Shown one piece after another: positions 16,285 to 26,615 of a stretch of 64,000 bases of DNA. Positions within the stretch are counted from its first letter, which is position 1, and every line of letters starts with the position of its first letter. Position numbers and translations under genes: made by a program. The stretch is from Leptofilum sp965223285 (GTDB lineage Bacteria; Chloroflexota; Anaerolineae; Promineifilales; Promineifilaceae): contig NZ_OZ244997.1 of assembly GCF_965223285.1 (NCBI RefSeq), positions 1,178,001-1,242,000 on the forward strand, in the 5' to 3' direction. The notes under the pieces are model-generated. The model was not told the origin of the DNA. It did not search any database and worked only from the letters and a program-made list of their open reading frames with translations.

Positions 16285-17277
16285 TCAAGTGGTACCCTGC
16301 AGATTAACAAGATAATTAGGGTCAAACGGCCGTCGATGCTTCAAAACACCAAAAGCCAAATGAACCAGTTTTCGCATCGCTGCCCCCACAATCGTCATGC
16401 GGCTCTTGCCCTTGGCGGTCAACCTAGCGACGAGTGCCTGGACAATTGGATTGTGACGCATCGCTGACAAGGCAGGCATATACATCACAGCGCGAAAACG
16501 ACGATTGCCTATCTTAACCAAACGGCCGGGTCGATGAATGGATGAGCCTGAGTGGTGTTTGCGTGGCGATAGCCCGGCATAGGCTGCCAACTGTCCAGCG
16601 GACTCAAACCGGGTTACATCAGGGACTTCGGCCATGAAATTGGCAGCGGTGATGTCACCAATACCAGGAATCGACGTCAACAACTCATGTTGTTGGCCAA
16701 GGTCAGGGTCTTGGTCAATTAGGTCACGCATTTGCTGTTCAATCTCAGCAATCTGGTCGTTAAGAAAAGCAATATGGGCAGCAATGTTGGTCAGAACGGT
16801 CTCAGAGGTGAGACCAGATTGTTGCCGATTCAGTTCTCGGGTTCGGTCAGCTTTCAACGTTTCCAAACGACGAGACAGGGCTTGCAGCTCCTGCACCTCT
16901 GGCGATGGCGGTGCCCATAGGCTTGGGTTTTGGGTGGCACAGAAATGGGCAATCACCTTGGCATCTTGCTGGTCTGTTTTATTGCGTTGAAGCTGGCTCT
17001 GGCCATAGGCTTTGATGCGAGCTGGGTTGACCACACTCACAGCATAGCCACATTTGTCTAAGTACATCGCTACCCCTTCACCGTATCGACCCGTGGCTTC
17101 AAGGCAGACATGAACCCCTTTGGCCTTTTGCTTCTTGAGCCATTTAGCCAACCGTCGCCAGCCGTCTTTGTCGTTGCTGAAGCTGCCTGTTTTGTAGCGA
17201 CCTGTTTGATAGAGAGCGACATCTAGCTTATCTTTAGAAATATCGATACCAAGGCTCATCGTTAACATCGGTTCCAT
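16285..17277 (-). CDS. IS110-family transposase (DEDD recombinase)
   Basis: A 330-residue transposase. The N-terminal RuvC-like DEDD domain shows GIDISKDKLDVAL, CLEATGRY and NKTDQQDAKVIAHFC. A coiled-coil-like middle (residues about 130-190) follows, and the C-terminal Tnp domain contains SIPGIGDITAANFMAEV and LAAYAGLSPRKHHSGSSIHRPG with the conserved serine. No frameshift or stop is seen, so it is probably active. The ORF stops only about 15 bases before the deduced right end of the element. Confidence 0.93.
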   Translation of the reverse strand: MEPMLTMSLGIDISKDKLDVALYQTGRYKTGSFSNDKDGWRRLAKWLKKQKAKGVHVCLEATGRYGEGVAMYLDKCGYAVSVVNPARIKAYGQSQLQRNKTDQQDAKVIAHFCATQNPSLWAPPSPEVQELQALSRRLETLKADRTRELNRQQSGLTSETVLTNIAAHIAFLNDQIAEIEQQMRDLIDQDPDLGQQHELLTSIPGIGDITAANFMAEVPDVTRFESAGQLAAYAGLSPRKHHSGSSIHRPGRLVKIGNRRFRAVMYMPALSAMRHNPIVQALVARLTAKGKSRMTIVGAAMRKLVHLAFGVLKHRRPFDPNYLVNLQGTT

Positions 17278-17287
17278 CCTTGAGGGT

Positions 17288-17445
17288 TAACTCTATCCAG
17301 CGAACCTTCTTGCGAATTCAAGCTCAACCCTGAAAGTGGCTTTAGATACCGTTCGTCCTCTTGATAGAGTATGCAGCAGGGGCGTTAATCTCTGTGCCGA
17401 GTTTGATGACTTTGGTCACAAATGAACATCACCCTGCTGCTTGAG
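17288..17445 (-). ncRNA. Predicted IS110 bridge RNA (two-loop guide RNA)
   Basis: On the minus strand, upstream of the transposase, two large stem-loops follow one another. Stem 1 is GCAGCAGGG with CCCTGCTGC (plus 17432-17440 and 17373-17381). Its internal loop contains CACAGAGAT (plus 17388-17396), complementary to the target CTCTGTG. Stem 2 is ACTCTATC with GATAGAGT (plus 17363-17370 and 17290-17297). Its loop contains ACGGTATCT (plus 17344-17352), identical to the element's right end plus core (plus 16268-16276), as a donor guide should be. The opposite strand has GGTTCGC, able to pair with GTGAAC at the left end with one wobble. The left target guide is not convincing. Confidence 0.65.
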
Positions 17446-17493
17446 AAGTAATCTGTATACGCTGATTATCTCTCATTTTCAATCATACAAGTT

Positions 17494-17550
17494 CACAGAG
17501 GGTTTAAAGGCGAAGGTTCATTTCTCAAATTTCTCTTGTTCCTCTGTGGC
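17494..17550. repeat. CCACAGAG-family palindromic repeat, interrupted by the IS110 element
   Basis: CACAGAGG and CCTCTGTGGC remain here, while the outer part of the left arm (AGCCACAGAG) lies at 16260-16269 on the far side of the element. Other family members are at 21911-21972, 22614-22710, 26549-26610 and 30178-30229. Confidence 0.7.
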
Positions 17551-17668
17551 TTTTTGATAGATTTTTGATTATGCGGGATGAGTATAGAGTTTGGGGAGAA
17601 ACGGCCGTAGTAACAAACGTCACCATTGACCCTGTTCATTGTCATTAGCGACGGCGTACATTGTATTT

Positions 17669-17729
17669 AGGACTGGCAGTCCTAGTGGTATATTGCCTAA
17701 CGACAATAATATTTAGGACTACCAGTCCT
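17669..17729. repeat. Pair of AGGACTGGCAGTCCT-type palindromes
   Basis: AGGACTGGCAGTCCT at 17669-17683 and AGGACTACCAGTCCT at 17715-17729, 46 bases apart start to start. They lie 19 bases beyond the 3' end of the clostripain-type protease gene. The same paired arrangement recurs at 55874-55932 after another secreted protease gene. Confidence 0.75.
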
Positions 17730-17747
17730 CTGCTACAAGTCATACCA

Positions 17748-20333
17748 TTAGTGGACGGTGATTTGCGTGTAGGCTGGGAATTGGTTTCCATCAAAATCTT
17801 CTACGATGAAGCCAACCACGTACTGACCCGCCGCTGCATCCAAATCTACCCAGATGAGCGTGGAATCGCTAAAGGTGAGCGTGCCCGCTTCTTGCGTTTC
17901 AGAGCCAGTCACGCTGCCGCTGCTGTCCAAATCGAGCCAGCGTTGCACCACCGTAAACTGATCGCCTACCTGCGGGATAATTTCACGGGGGCCCCCAGTG
18001 CCATCCTCGTTGTTAAAGCCGTAAACTTGCTGCAAGACGCCATCCCGAAACAGCAGCCGGGCTACGCGCTGCTCACCATCGGCATAGGTGTAAATGCCAT
18101 CGACAGCGTAAACCGCATCTTCAAATGATTCACCGTACGTTTGCGGTTGGAAGAGTGTGACTACAGAGTTTGTGCCGTCGCTGACGGCATATACGACGGG
18201 TTCCCACTCAAACTCCAGGATGAATGGTTCATCCGGCCAAACGGGGTAAAACAACCCACCAACCTCTTGCGTATCGGCACTTTCCAGGTAGTCAGAGTCG
18301 ATGACCAGTAGCGAGTTTGCGGCCGTATCCAGAAAGCCAACCAGCAGCTTGACATAGCCAATATTCTCGCCTGAGATTTCGGTGCTGAGCAGGACGGGTG
18401 CGTCGGGAGCGGCTTCGCTGCTGCTGGCGGCGATGGGTTCGATGGTAATGTTGCCAGCACCAGGGCCACGGACTAGCGCGCCTGCGGTCGGAATGGCTGC
18501 ACCAACGTCACCGGCATTAAATGGTTCGCCTGTGTAATGGTAGGCCAAGAAGTCATCCCATAAGCTGGCGTTGGTGAAGGTGTCGGCAACGGCCGTATAC
18601 GATTGCGGCCCGGTAATGGGGTTGCCGTACAGCTGCGAATTCGGGAAATAGATGGAAACGCCTGTGGAGCCAGGTTTGTTCGGGCCATGCTTTTCGGCAA
18701 TCACTACTTGCTGAATAGCGGACAGTACATCATTGACCGCCTGATCCACCTCACCATTCCGGCTGTTTTGCGCTATGAGCTGGGCAAAGTGTCCCAAATC
18801 AATATAAGACGGCGGTACGTTGCTGCCAAAAACGCTGGTGTACGATTGGGCGCGACTGCGGTTTTGGGCAATGAGCTGCTGGTTGTCGTTAGAGAGTGCC
18901 AAGCTAAGGTTGTTGATGCTATCCACCAAGGTGGGGATTTGGGAGAGATCGGCAACGGTGAGCGTGATATTTTGCTCCATTTGCTGGACGAGCTGCTGCG
19001 GCGAGACGTTGCTAGGGCCGCCAAATAGCCCAAACAAGCCACCCAGCGGATTGCCACCACCCAGCAGCCCTTGTCGCGCCTGTGGGTCCAAAATGCGCTG
19101 GTCCTCACGGATGTAGCTATCCACAATGAAGCGACCAAGCTCGCCTCCGTTGATGCCGGGATTAATTGCCAGCTCCTCTAAAAAGCCAGCATAGGCCCAG
19201 CCAAGCGCGGGTTCTACTTCTTGGGAGGCGACGGCGTAGCGGGCGTGAGGAGCCAGCGCAGAGAAAATCTCGATGCCACCCATCAAGCAAGCATCCATGC
19301 CGATGAGTTCAAACTGGTCAATATTGGTTTGGGTGCGGATTTCGGTCAACGCCTGGTCAATTTCCATCAGGTAGAGGTCGTTACCGAGAGCGGCCGTAAT
19401 GGGCAAGCTGCGGTCGGCAGGTACGCTGGGAGCTGGGTCCGACCAGCCGCCGGGCCAGCCAATGCCGTGATCAGACATGATGAGAACGTATTTGTCGGCT
19501 GGGTAATTTTCCGCAGCCCAAACTACAAAATCAACCAACGTTTGTGGATCGGCCATGTTGACCTCACCCAAATCTTCGATTAGATCAGAGTTGATGGCTT
19601 GTAAATCGTTGTCGCGGGTAATGTAGTAGCGGCGGGCACTCGTCCAGTTGCCGTCCCCGGCGAAACCGCCGTTGAAACGATCAAGCTGGGCCACGATTTG
19701 CACATTGTCGCTGGAGCCAACGCGCTCGGCTTCGTTGAGGTCCAGGAAGATGTCTTGCTCCAGAATTTTGTCGTCGGCATCCTGGTACAGCATGATGGTC
19801 CAGGTTTGGTCTGATGCGCCAGTAGATGAGAGGGTGGGTAGTGGGTCGTTGTTCGCTGGCGGAAGATTGCTGCTGCTATCTGTTTCAGGATCAGTAAAGA
19901 CGACAGAATCGCCACTGCTGCTGCCACCACCATTGCCCCCGCCGCCGAATAAACCGCCGCCGCCACTGAACACAAAAAAGAGAATGATAATGCCAATAAT
20001 TCCAATGCCAAGGCAAGACATTCTGCCACCCCCACCGCCGGGCAAGGGAAGACCGCCACCAGAGGGGCGCGGTTTGTAAGTGCCGCCACCGCTGCTGCCA
20101 CTGCCGCCGCTGCTTGGCCTGGGGCTGCTACTGCCAGACGGCCGTCTGCGGGGGGCTTCAGCACGGTCACGTTGGCCATCCTTGTTGGTGCGGCGACGCC
20201 GCTTAACAGTTACGCGCGGTTTGCTATCTTTGGCAAATAGGGGCTGTCCTAAATCTAGCTGGTTGCCTGTTCTATTCACTATGCCTGCGAAAGCAGGCTG
20301 TTCTTCTCTTCCAAATAAATCATCGCGTTTCAT
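17748..20333 (-). CDS. Membrane-anchored clostripain-family (C11) cysteine protease
   Basis: An 861-residue protein. Residues 1-100 are basic and rich in Pro/Ser/Gly, one membrane helix spans about 107-122, then a Gly-rich linker. The C11 domain starts at TWTIMLYQDADD (about 178); the catalytic His is in MSDHG (His289) and the Cys in MDACLMG (Cys349). A long C-terminal beta-rich region from about 640 contains a DTAANSLLVIDSDY-like segment and may bind substrate or cell surface. The topology implies a cytoplasmic tail and an external protease domain. The family cleaves after Arg/Lys. The AGGACTGGCAGTCCT pair follows the stop. Confidence 0.85.
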   Translation of the reverse strand: MKRDDLFGREEQPAFAGIVNRTGNQLDLGQPLFAKDSKPRVTVKRRRRTNKDGQRDRAEAPRRRPSGSSSPRPSSGGSGSSGGGTYKPRPSGGGLPLPGGGGGRMSCLGIGIIGIIILFFVFSGGGGLFGGGGNGGGSSSGDSVVFTDPETDSSSNLPPANNDPLPTLSSTGASDQTWTIMLYQDADDKILEQDIFLDLNEAERVGSSDNVQIVAQLDRFNGGFAGDGNWTSARRYYITRDNDLQAINSDLIEDLGEVNMADPQTLVDFVVWAAENYPADKYVLIMSDHGIGWPGGWSDPAPSVPADRSLPITAALGNDLYLMEIDQALTEIRTQTNIDQFELIGMDACLMGGIEIFSALAPHARYAVASQEVEPALGWAYAGFLEELAINPGINGGELGRFIVDSYIREDQRILDPQARQGLLGGGNPLGGLFGLFGGPSNVSPQQLVQQMEQNITLTVADLSQIPTLVDSINNLSLALSNDNQQLIAQNRSRAQSYTSVFGSNVPPSYIDLGHFAQLIAQNSRNGEVDQAVNDVLSAIQQVVIAEKHGPNKPGSTGVSIYFPNSQLYGNPITGPQSYTAVADTFTNASLWDDFLAYHYTGEPFNAGDVGAAIPTAGALVRGPGAGNITIEPIAASSSEAAPDAPVLLSTEISGENIGYVKLLVGFLDTAANSLLVIDSDYLESADTQEVGGLFYPVWPDEPFILEFEWEPVVYAVSDGTNSVVTLFQPQTYGESFEDAVYAVDGIYTYADGEQRVARLLFRDGVLQQVYGFNNEDGTGGPREIIPQVGDQFTVVQRWLDLDSSGSVTGSETQEAGTLTFSDSTLIWVDLDAAAGQYVVGFIVEDFDGNQFPAYTQITVH

Positions 20334-20614
20334 AAATTCTTCCTCATCCAGTAAAGCTACTAATATTCTGAGTTTGCCGAGCCGATCATAGGGTCATCTG
20401 GCAAACTGTCAACTATTTGGAACCCAACTGCCGGATTCCGTCACAGTAAGGTGGCTTACGAAACGGCCGTCTGTAAGCTGTGCGTAATTTTTAGGCAAGA
20501 TTTGGGTAAGACGGCCGTAACGCCCTCGTTAGCAAATTTAAGAAGTGTGTAATTGTTTCCGCCTACACTCCTTGCCAGTTGAAAAAATATACCGAACCTA
20601 CAAGGAGTTAAACA
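20334..20614. other. Divergent intergenic region
   Basis: This 281-base space separates the divergent protease and spondin-domain genes. It holds two ACGGCCGT copies (about 20463 and 20513) and AT-rich stretches. An AAGGAG site precedes the downstream ATG. I see no convincing -10/-35 pair and no ORF. Confidence 0.5.
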
Positions 20615-21904
20615 ATGTTCAAGAAAAGCATGTCTTTATCTGTCCTGTTTGGAATTTTGGCCTTGTTTATTGGGCTTGGCGTTGCCAGCGCTCATGATAG
20701 CGCACAGCGTTTTGTTGTTACCGTCAACAATACGGCCGATTTCCGCTTTATTGATTCTGGTGTGTTCAACACCCCCGTTGGTGCAGCCGAACCGGGGCCG
20801 GCCTTCCCCGGCGAGGCGTACGACTGGACCTTCTACGCCAACCCAGGTGACAACCTCACTTTTGCCACCATGTTCGTACAATCCAATGACTGGTTCTTTG
20901 GCCCAGGGTTGGCTGGTATTCCGCTGTACGATGCCGATGGCAACCCCTACACGGGCGATGTAACTGACTATATCTACCTCTGGGATGCGGGCACAGAAGT
21001 TGATCAGCCCGTTGGTGAAGGCCCCGATCAAGCACCACGTCAGGCTGGCCCAGATACAGGTGCTTCAGACCGAATCAAGCGCGTTCGTCTGGTACGCAGC
21101 AATGAAGTTCCTGCCGTGAATGAACTGGTTCAAGTTGAGCTGGCCTACAATGGCGATGGGCAGTTCCACGTAACCATTCACAACATTTCTGGCAATAGCG
21201 ATGTTGCCACCCCGCTGGCTCCCGGCGTTGGTGTGGTGCATAGCGACCCATCCCCGCTGTTCCGCTTCCGTCGCGCTGCCTTGCAGAATGGTTTGGAAGA
21301 ATTAGCTGAAGATGGCGATCCATCCAAACTAGGTGCCTGGCTGGCTGCTCAAACTGGTGTGAACACCCCACTGGCTCCTGTTGCCTGGACAGTTCACCAA
21401 GAAGCAAATGCACTCTTCACGGCAGGAACGGCCGCTTCGGCTGGCCTGGAAACATTAGCTGAAGATGGCAGCCCGGTGGCCTTGGTAGATGAGTTGGTGG
21501 AAGCTAACAAAGGCGCAGCGGCCATCCCCGTTGGTGGCACGGACCCAGGCCCCATTTTTGCCCCGGACGGCAGCTACCAGTTTGAGATTACGGCCGTTCC
21601 TGGCGACCATATCTCCCTGGCAACCATGTTTGTGCAATCCAATGATTGGTTCTTTAGCGTAAGCAACTTGCCGTTGTTCAATGCACGTGGCCGTGCCATA
21701 CATGGGCACATAACGGGCTATGCTACGTTGTATGATGCTGGCACTGAGGTTAACGAAGAACCTGGCTTTGGCCCCAATCAGGCACCCCGTCAGGCTGGCC
21801 CGAACACGGGTGCCGATGAAAATGGTGTGATTCACGCGGTTGAGGATGCCACGTTCAACAATCCGTACAACCAGCTACAAATCACCATCACCCCTGTGAA
21901 CTAA
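20615..21904 (+). CDS. Secreted spondin-domain protein with internal duplication
   Basis: A 429-residue protein with a signal peptide (hydrophobic stretch 8-25, cleavage after ASA). Two spondin_N-like halves follow. Each has an ATMFVQSNDWFF motif, a DAGTEVxxxxGxGPxQAPRQ segment and GPxTGA, at about residues 90-150 and 345-410. The first half also has VELAYNGDGQFHVTIHN. Spondin domains in bacterial exported proteins are poorly understood; adhesion or matrix roles are inferred from eukaryotic relatives. It is divergent from the C11 protease. Confidence 0.82.
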   Translation: MFKKSMSLSVLFGILALFIGLGVASAHDSAQRFVVTVNNTADFRFIDSGVFNTPVGAAEPGPAFPGEAYDWTFYANPGDNLTFATMFVQSNDWFFGPGLAGIPLYDADGNPYTGDVTDYIYLWDAGTEVDQPVGEGPDQAPRQAGPDTGASDRIKRVRLVRSNEVPAVNELVQVELAYNGDGQFHVTIHNISGNSDVATPLAPGVGVVHSDPSPLFRFRRAALQNGLEELAEDGDPSKLGAWLAAQTGVNTPLAPVAWTVHQEANALFTAGTAASAGLETLAEDGSPVALVDELVEANKGAAAIPVGGTDPGPIFAPDGSYQFEITAVPGDHISLATMFVQSNDWFFSVSNLPLFNARGRAIHGHITGYATLYDAGTEVNEEPGFGPNQAPRQAGPNTGADENGVIHAVEDATFNNPYNQLQITITPVN

Positions 21905-21910
21905 ATTTTT

Positions 21911-21972
21911 AGCCACAGAGGGCACAGAGATTTTAGAGATACATTCTCTTATCTCTCTGTGTGCTCTGTGGC
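21911..21972. repeat. CCACAGAG-family palindromic repeat
   Basis: GCCACAGAG-GG-CACAGAGA is mirrored by TCTCTCTGTGTGCTCTGTGGC. It is the best preserved full copy in the window and lies between the convergent spondin and GNAT genes, where it could terminate both. Confidence 0.75.
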
Positions 21973-21975
21973 AAA

Positions 21976-22539
21976 TTAAAGATTCCACTGTTCTGCAAGT
22001 AATGAGAATAGCTCCAGGTCGTGAAAACGGCCGTCCCAGTACCCTTTCCGCTCTAATACCCCCTCCGATTGAAAGCCCAACTTCAGCAACAAGTTAGCCG
22101 ACGCCCGATTTTGCGGCATCACCCACGCCTCGATGCGTTCCATCGGCAAATGGGCTAGCCCATAGCTAATGATGGCACTTACAGCTTCGGTCATGATGCC
22201 ACGCTGCCAATACGGCCGTGCCAGCTCATACCCTAGCTCTCCCACCTTCTTTTTGTAATTCAGCTCATTAAAGCCACAGCTACCTATGAGTTCATCTTGG
22301 CCTCTAGGCACGATGGCCCAGCGCACGCCTCGCCCTTGCCAAAACCGATCGTGCCGCTTTGTCAGCAGCCGTTGCGCTTCATCCGGCTCGGTGAAGGTTT
22401 TTAGATTGTAGAAGCGCGTCACGCGACCGTCTGAGAAGATGCGGAACAGCGCGGCCCTATCGGCCTCATCCAGCCGAAACTCGCGCAAAACGAGTCGCTC
22501 AGTTTCAAGTTGGGGGAACGTTGCTGCCAAAGCATTCAA
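21976..22539 (-). CDS. GNAT N-acetyltransferase, RimJ/RimL type
   Basis: An acetyltransferase with LETERLVLREF at the N terminus, GSCGFNEL, the acetyl-CoA loop YELARPYWQRGIMTEAV and NRASANLLLKLGFQSEGVLERKGYWDGRFHD. The family acetylates protein or peptide N termini or small molecules. No ATG is available. I place the start at a TTG (22539) preceded by GGAGG; a TTG at 22566 would add nine residues. Confidence 0.85.
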   Translation of the reverse strand: MNALAATFPQLETERLVLREFRLDEADRAALFRIFSDGRVTRFYNLKTFTEPDEAQRLLTKRHDRFWQGRGVRWAIVPRGQDELIGSCGFNELNYKKKVGELGYELARPYWQRGIMTEAVSAIISYGLAHLPMERIEAWVMPQNRASANLLLKLGFQSEGVLERKGYWDGRFHDLELFSLLAEQWNL

Positions 22540-22613
22540 AATGGCCTCCAAGATGATTTGCCGCAAAGATAGCGCAGAAAAAACAGTTTGCCTACAATTA
22601 GCTTCGCTAAAAA

Positions 22614-22710
22614 AGCCACAGAGAATATAGAGATTTTTGAGGTAGCTTGAAAATTTTGCACGTTTTCTCTGCGGAACTCTGTCTTTTCTCTGTGTATCCC
22701 TGTGTTCCGC
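22614..22710. repeat. Degenerate CCACAGAG-family repeat
   Basis: GCCACAGAGAATATAGAGA and a run of CTCTGCGG, CTCTGT, CTCTGTGT, CTGTGTTCCGC face each other across about 60 bases. It is a longer, less regular copy between the divergent GNAT and argJ genes. Confidence 0.5.
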
Positions 22711-22733
22711 TTTTGCTGTTAAAGGAGAACCTT

Positions 22734-23966
22734 GTGGAAGAAATTAAAATGATCGTGGATGGCACTGTTACCACGCCGTTGGGATTTACGGCCGTTGCCC
22801 ACGCCGCCGGACTCAAAAAAGAAAACCAGCTCGATTTAGCATTGGTGGTTTCGGAATCTGATTGCAGTTGTGCCGCCATGTTTACCAAAAATCAGGTGGT
22901 CGCCGCGCCGGTCATTGTGGATCGGGAAACGCTGGCGCAAAACAGCAGCCGCCTGCACGCTGTCGTCATCAATTCCAAAAATGCCAATGCCTGCACGGGC
23001 GAACCCGGCTTGGCCAATGCCCGCGCCACGCAGAAAATTGCCGCCAACGCGCTTGACTGCCAGCCAAACCAGGTGTTGGTGCTTTCCACCGGCGTCATTG
23101 GCGTGCAGCTGCCGATGGGCAAGCTAGAAGCAGGGATTGTGGCGGGGGCGAAGGGGCTTTCGCGGGAAAACGGCCGTCTCGCTGCCGAAGCAATCATGAC
23201 CACAGATACCCATCCCAAACATTTGGCAGTTCAGGTTGAGCTGCCCGGTGGCCCAGTAACGATTGGCGGCATGGCTAAAGGGTCTGGCATGATTCATCCG
23301 AACATGGCCACGATGTTAAGCGTGCTGACCACCGATGCGGCCGTTGCCCCGGATTTGCTGGATGGCCTGTTGCGGATGGCCGTTAACCGCAGCTTCAACC
23401 GCATCTCCATCGATGGGGATACCAGCACCAATGATACAATTTTGCTGTTGGCGAATGGGGTGAGCGGAACGGCCGTTACTGATCCCGAAAGCATCGCCCA
23501 ATTTGGCACAGCCCTCAACCAGCTTTGCACTCAGTTAGCCCACATGATCGTCCGTGACGGCGAGGGCGCGACTAAATTTGTGGAAATTCAGGTGGCAGGT
23601 GCGCAAAGCGAAGCCGATGCCCACCAGATTGCCAACACCGTTGCCACCTCGCCACTGGTGAAAACCGCTTTTGCAGGTAGCGATGCTAACTGGGGTCGTC
23701 TGCTGATGGCCGCTGGTCGGGCGGGGGTCGCCTTTGACCAGACCAAAATCAATCTCTGGATTGGCGTCCAGCAGCCGGACGAGCTTCAGCTCGTCGCCAA
23801 CGGCACGCCCACCGAATACCAGGAAATGGATGCAGCGGCCGTTTTTGCGGAGCCTGAGTTTAAGATTTTACTAGATTTAGGAAGTGGGGGTGGGGGAACG
23901 GCCGTTGTCTGGACCACCGACCTCAGCCATGAATACGTCAGTATCAACACCGACTACCGCACATGA
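22734..23966 (+). CDS. argJ: Glutamate N-acetyltransferase / amino-acid acetyltransferase ArgJ
   Basis: ArgJ transfers the acetyl group from N-acetylornithine to glutamate (cyclic arginine pathway) and may also use acetyl-CoA. The 410-residue product has VTTPLGFTAVAHAAGLKK, NSKNANACTG, the oxyanion STGVIGVQLPM and the autocleavage site KGSGMIHPNMATML, where the Thr becomes the N-terminal nucleophile. GTG at 22734 follows AAAGGAGAAC at the right distance, so the longer ATG ORF at 22647, which runs through the repeat, is rejected. Confidence 0.94.
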   Translation: MEEIKMIVDGTVTTPLGFTAVAHAAGLKKENQLDLALVVSESDCSCAAMFTKNQVVAAPVIVDRETLAQNSSRLHAVVINSKNANACTGEPGLANARATQKIAANALDCQPNQVLVLSTGVIGVQLPMGKLEAGIVAGAKGLSRENGRLAAEAIMTTDTHPKHLAVQVELPGGPVTIGGMAKGSGMIHPNMATMLSVLTTDAAVAPDLLDGLLRMAVNRSFNRISIDGDTSTNDTILLLANGVSGTAVTDPESIAQFGTALNQLCTQLAHMIVRDGEGATKFVEIQVAGAQSEADAHQIANTVATSPLVKTAFAGSDANWGRLLMAAGRAGVAFDQTKINLWIGVQQPDELQLVANGTPTEYQEMDAAAVFAEPEFKILLDLGSGGGGTAVVWTTDLSHEYVSINTDYRT

Positions 23967-24017
23967 AAACTGTAGATGATATAATTTGTGCTTAAATGAT
24001 AACCTCTTGACCTTCCT

Positions 24018-24707
24018 ATGAAAATAATTGACGAACAACGCAAGCGTAGAGAATTCTTGTATCACATTTATAGAAATGCACAATATTCCAACAGTCAGGG
24101 TGGGCTTTTGCCAGTAAATTGTGCATATACTTTTTCGGTTTATCAGGACATGCAGCGCAATTGGGGGGTTCTAGGCAATGCAGGCGGAGCTCCATTGCTA
24201 CATTATCACTTAGTAGAGGGGAATATCTCTATAACAACCCCACATCCAGATGGTGTGGATAAAGAAGCACTTTCTGATGATAGGTGGAAATACGGTCATT
24301 TGGATTCAATATTTCCAAAATGGATTTTCCTCACTTCAAAGGGAATGAAAGCCATTGAAGGTGATCATGAACTATTGGCCTGTTTGATTTTTGATGGTGC
24401 AGCGATTGACTGGACTAAGATAGAAACGGCCTTTACCAAACAGCCAGAAAATAATCCCCCAAAATTGACAAGTCCCCAGATAGTCGCATTAGGCGAGAAA
24501 ATTAGCGATGTATATAAAATTGATGAGCTGCACACTCTTGTAAAAAAGCTATCGACAGATTACGAGAATTTGCCTGGTGAGACCAGGGACAGAAAGGCTC
24601 AAGAACTTGTTGATTACGCAAATCGTCATGGAAGAGTTCCGAAGTTGTTAGAAATTCTTCGAGAGGAACGCCCCCGTGAAACTTGGTCAATTGAAACTGG
24701 AGATTGA
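24018..24707 (+). CDS. Protein with C-terminal effector-associated (death-like) domain
   Basis: A 229-residue soluble protein. The last third (about 160-217) reads IDELHTLVKKL, DYENLPGETRDRKAQELV, NRHGRVPKLLEILREERP: the pattern of bacterial effector-associated domains, death-like helical adaptors found in predicted immunity and signalling proteins. The N-terminal 120 residues resemble a winged helix (REFLYHIYRNAQY ... WIFLTSKGMKAIEGDHE). The gene has no ACGGCCGT copy and is more AT-rich than its neighbours, hinting at acquisition. No partner effector is adjacent; it sits between argJ and the argG gene. Confidence 0.6.
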   Translation: MKIIDEQRKRREFLYHIYRNAQYSNSQGGLLPVNCAYTFSVYQDMQRNWGVLGNAGGAPLLHYHLVEGNISITTPHPDGVDKEALSDDRWKYGHLDSIFPKWIFLTSKGMKAIEGDHELLACLIFDGAAIDWTKIETAFTKQPENNPPKLTSPQIVALGEKISDVYKIDELHTLVKKLSTDYENLPGETRDRKAQELVDYANRHGRVPKLLEILREERPRETWSIETGD

Positions 24708-24742
24708 AGAAAATCTCCAATCTCCAGTCTCCAATCTCCCCA
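24697..24742. repeat. GGAGATTGAAG/AATCTCCAATCTCC inverted repeat
   Basis: GGAGATTGAAG is followed by AATCTCCAATCTCC, AGTCTCC and AATCTCCCC. It is the same family as 6288-6337, placed between convergent genes. Confidence 0.6.
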
Positions 24743-24743
24743 C

Positions 24744-26540
<1,797 letters not shown>

Positions 26541-26548
26541 ATTTTTTT

Positions 26549-26610
26549 GCCACAGAGAACACAGAGGGGAAAGAGAAAAAACCTCTGAATTCTCTGTGTC
26601 CTCTGTGGCT
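26549..26610. repeat. CCACAGAG-family palindromic repeat inside the arg operon
   Basis: GCCACAGAGAACACAGAGG is mirrored by CTCTGTGTCCTCTGTGGC. It fills the 75-base gap between the GNAT gene and the argA/argG fusion. Confidence 0.75.
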
Positions 26611-26615
26611 AATTT

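Larger units (their letters stand above)
16263..17500 (-). mobile_element. IS110-family insertion sequence (about 1.2 kb)
   Basis: The element carries one transposase gene and a 210-base non-coding left end. Both junctions contain CACAGAG on the plus strand (16263-16269 and 17494-17500). Removing the DNA between, with one copy, rebuilds an uninterrupted inverted repeat whose arms are AGCCACAGAGG and CCTCTGTGGCT, a member of the dispersed CCACAGAG family. The inner right end (element orientation) ends in ACGGTAT followed by CT, the usual IS110 core dinucleotide. There are no terminal inverted repeats, as expected for IS110. The exact ends are uncertain by a few bases because of the repeated CTCT. 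Confidence 0.8.

Noticed and set aside
22647..22733. ATG start 29 codons upstream for argJ
   Set aside because: It would translate the CCACAGAG-type repeat, whereas the GTG at 22734 has a good ribosome site and matches the family start.
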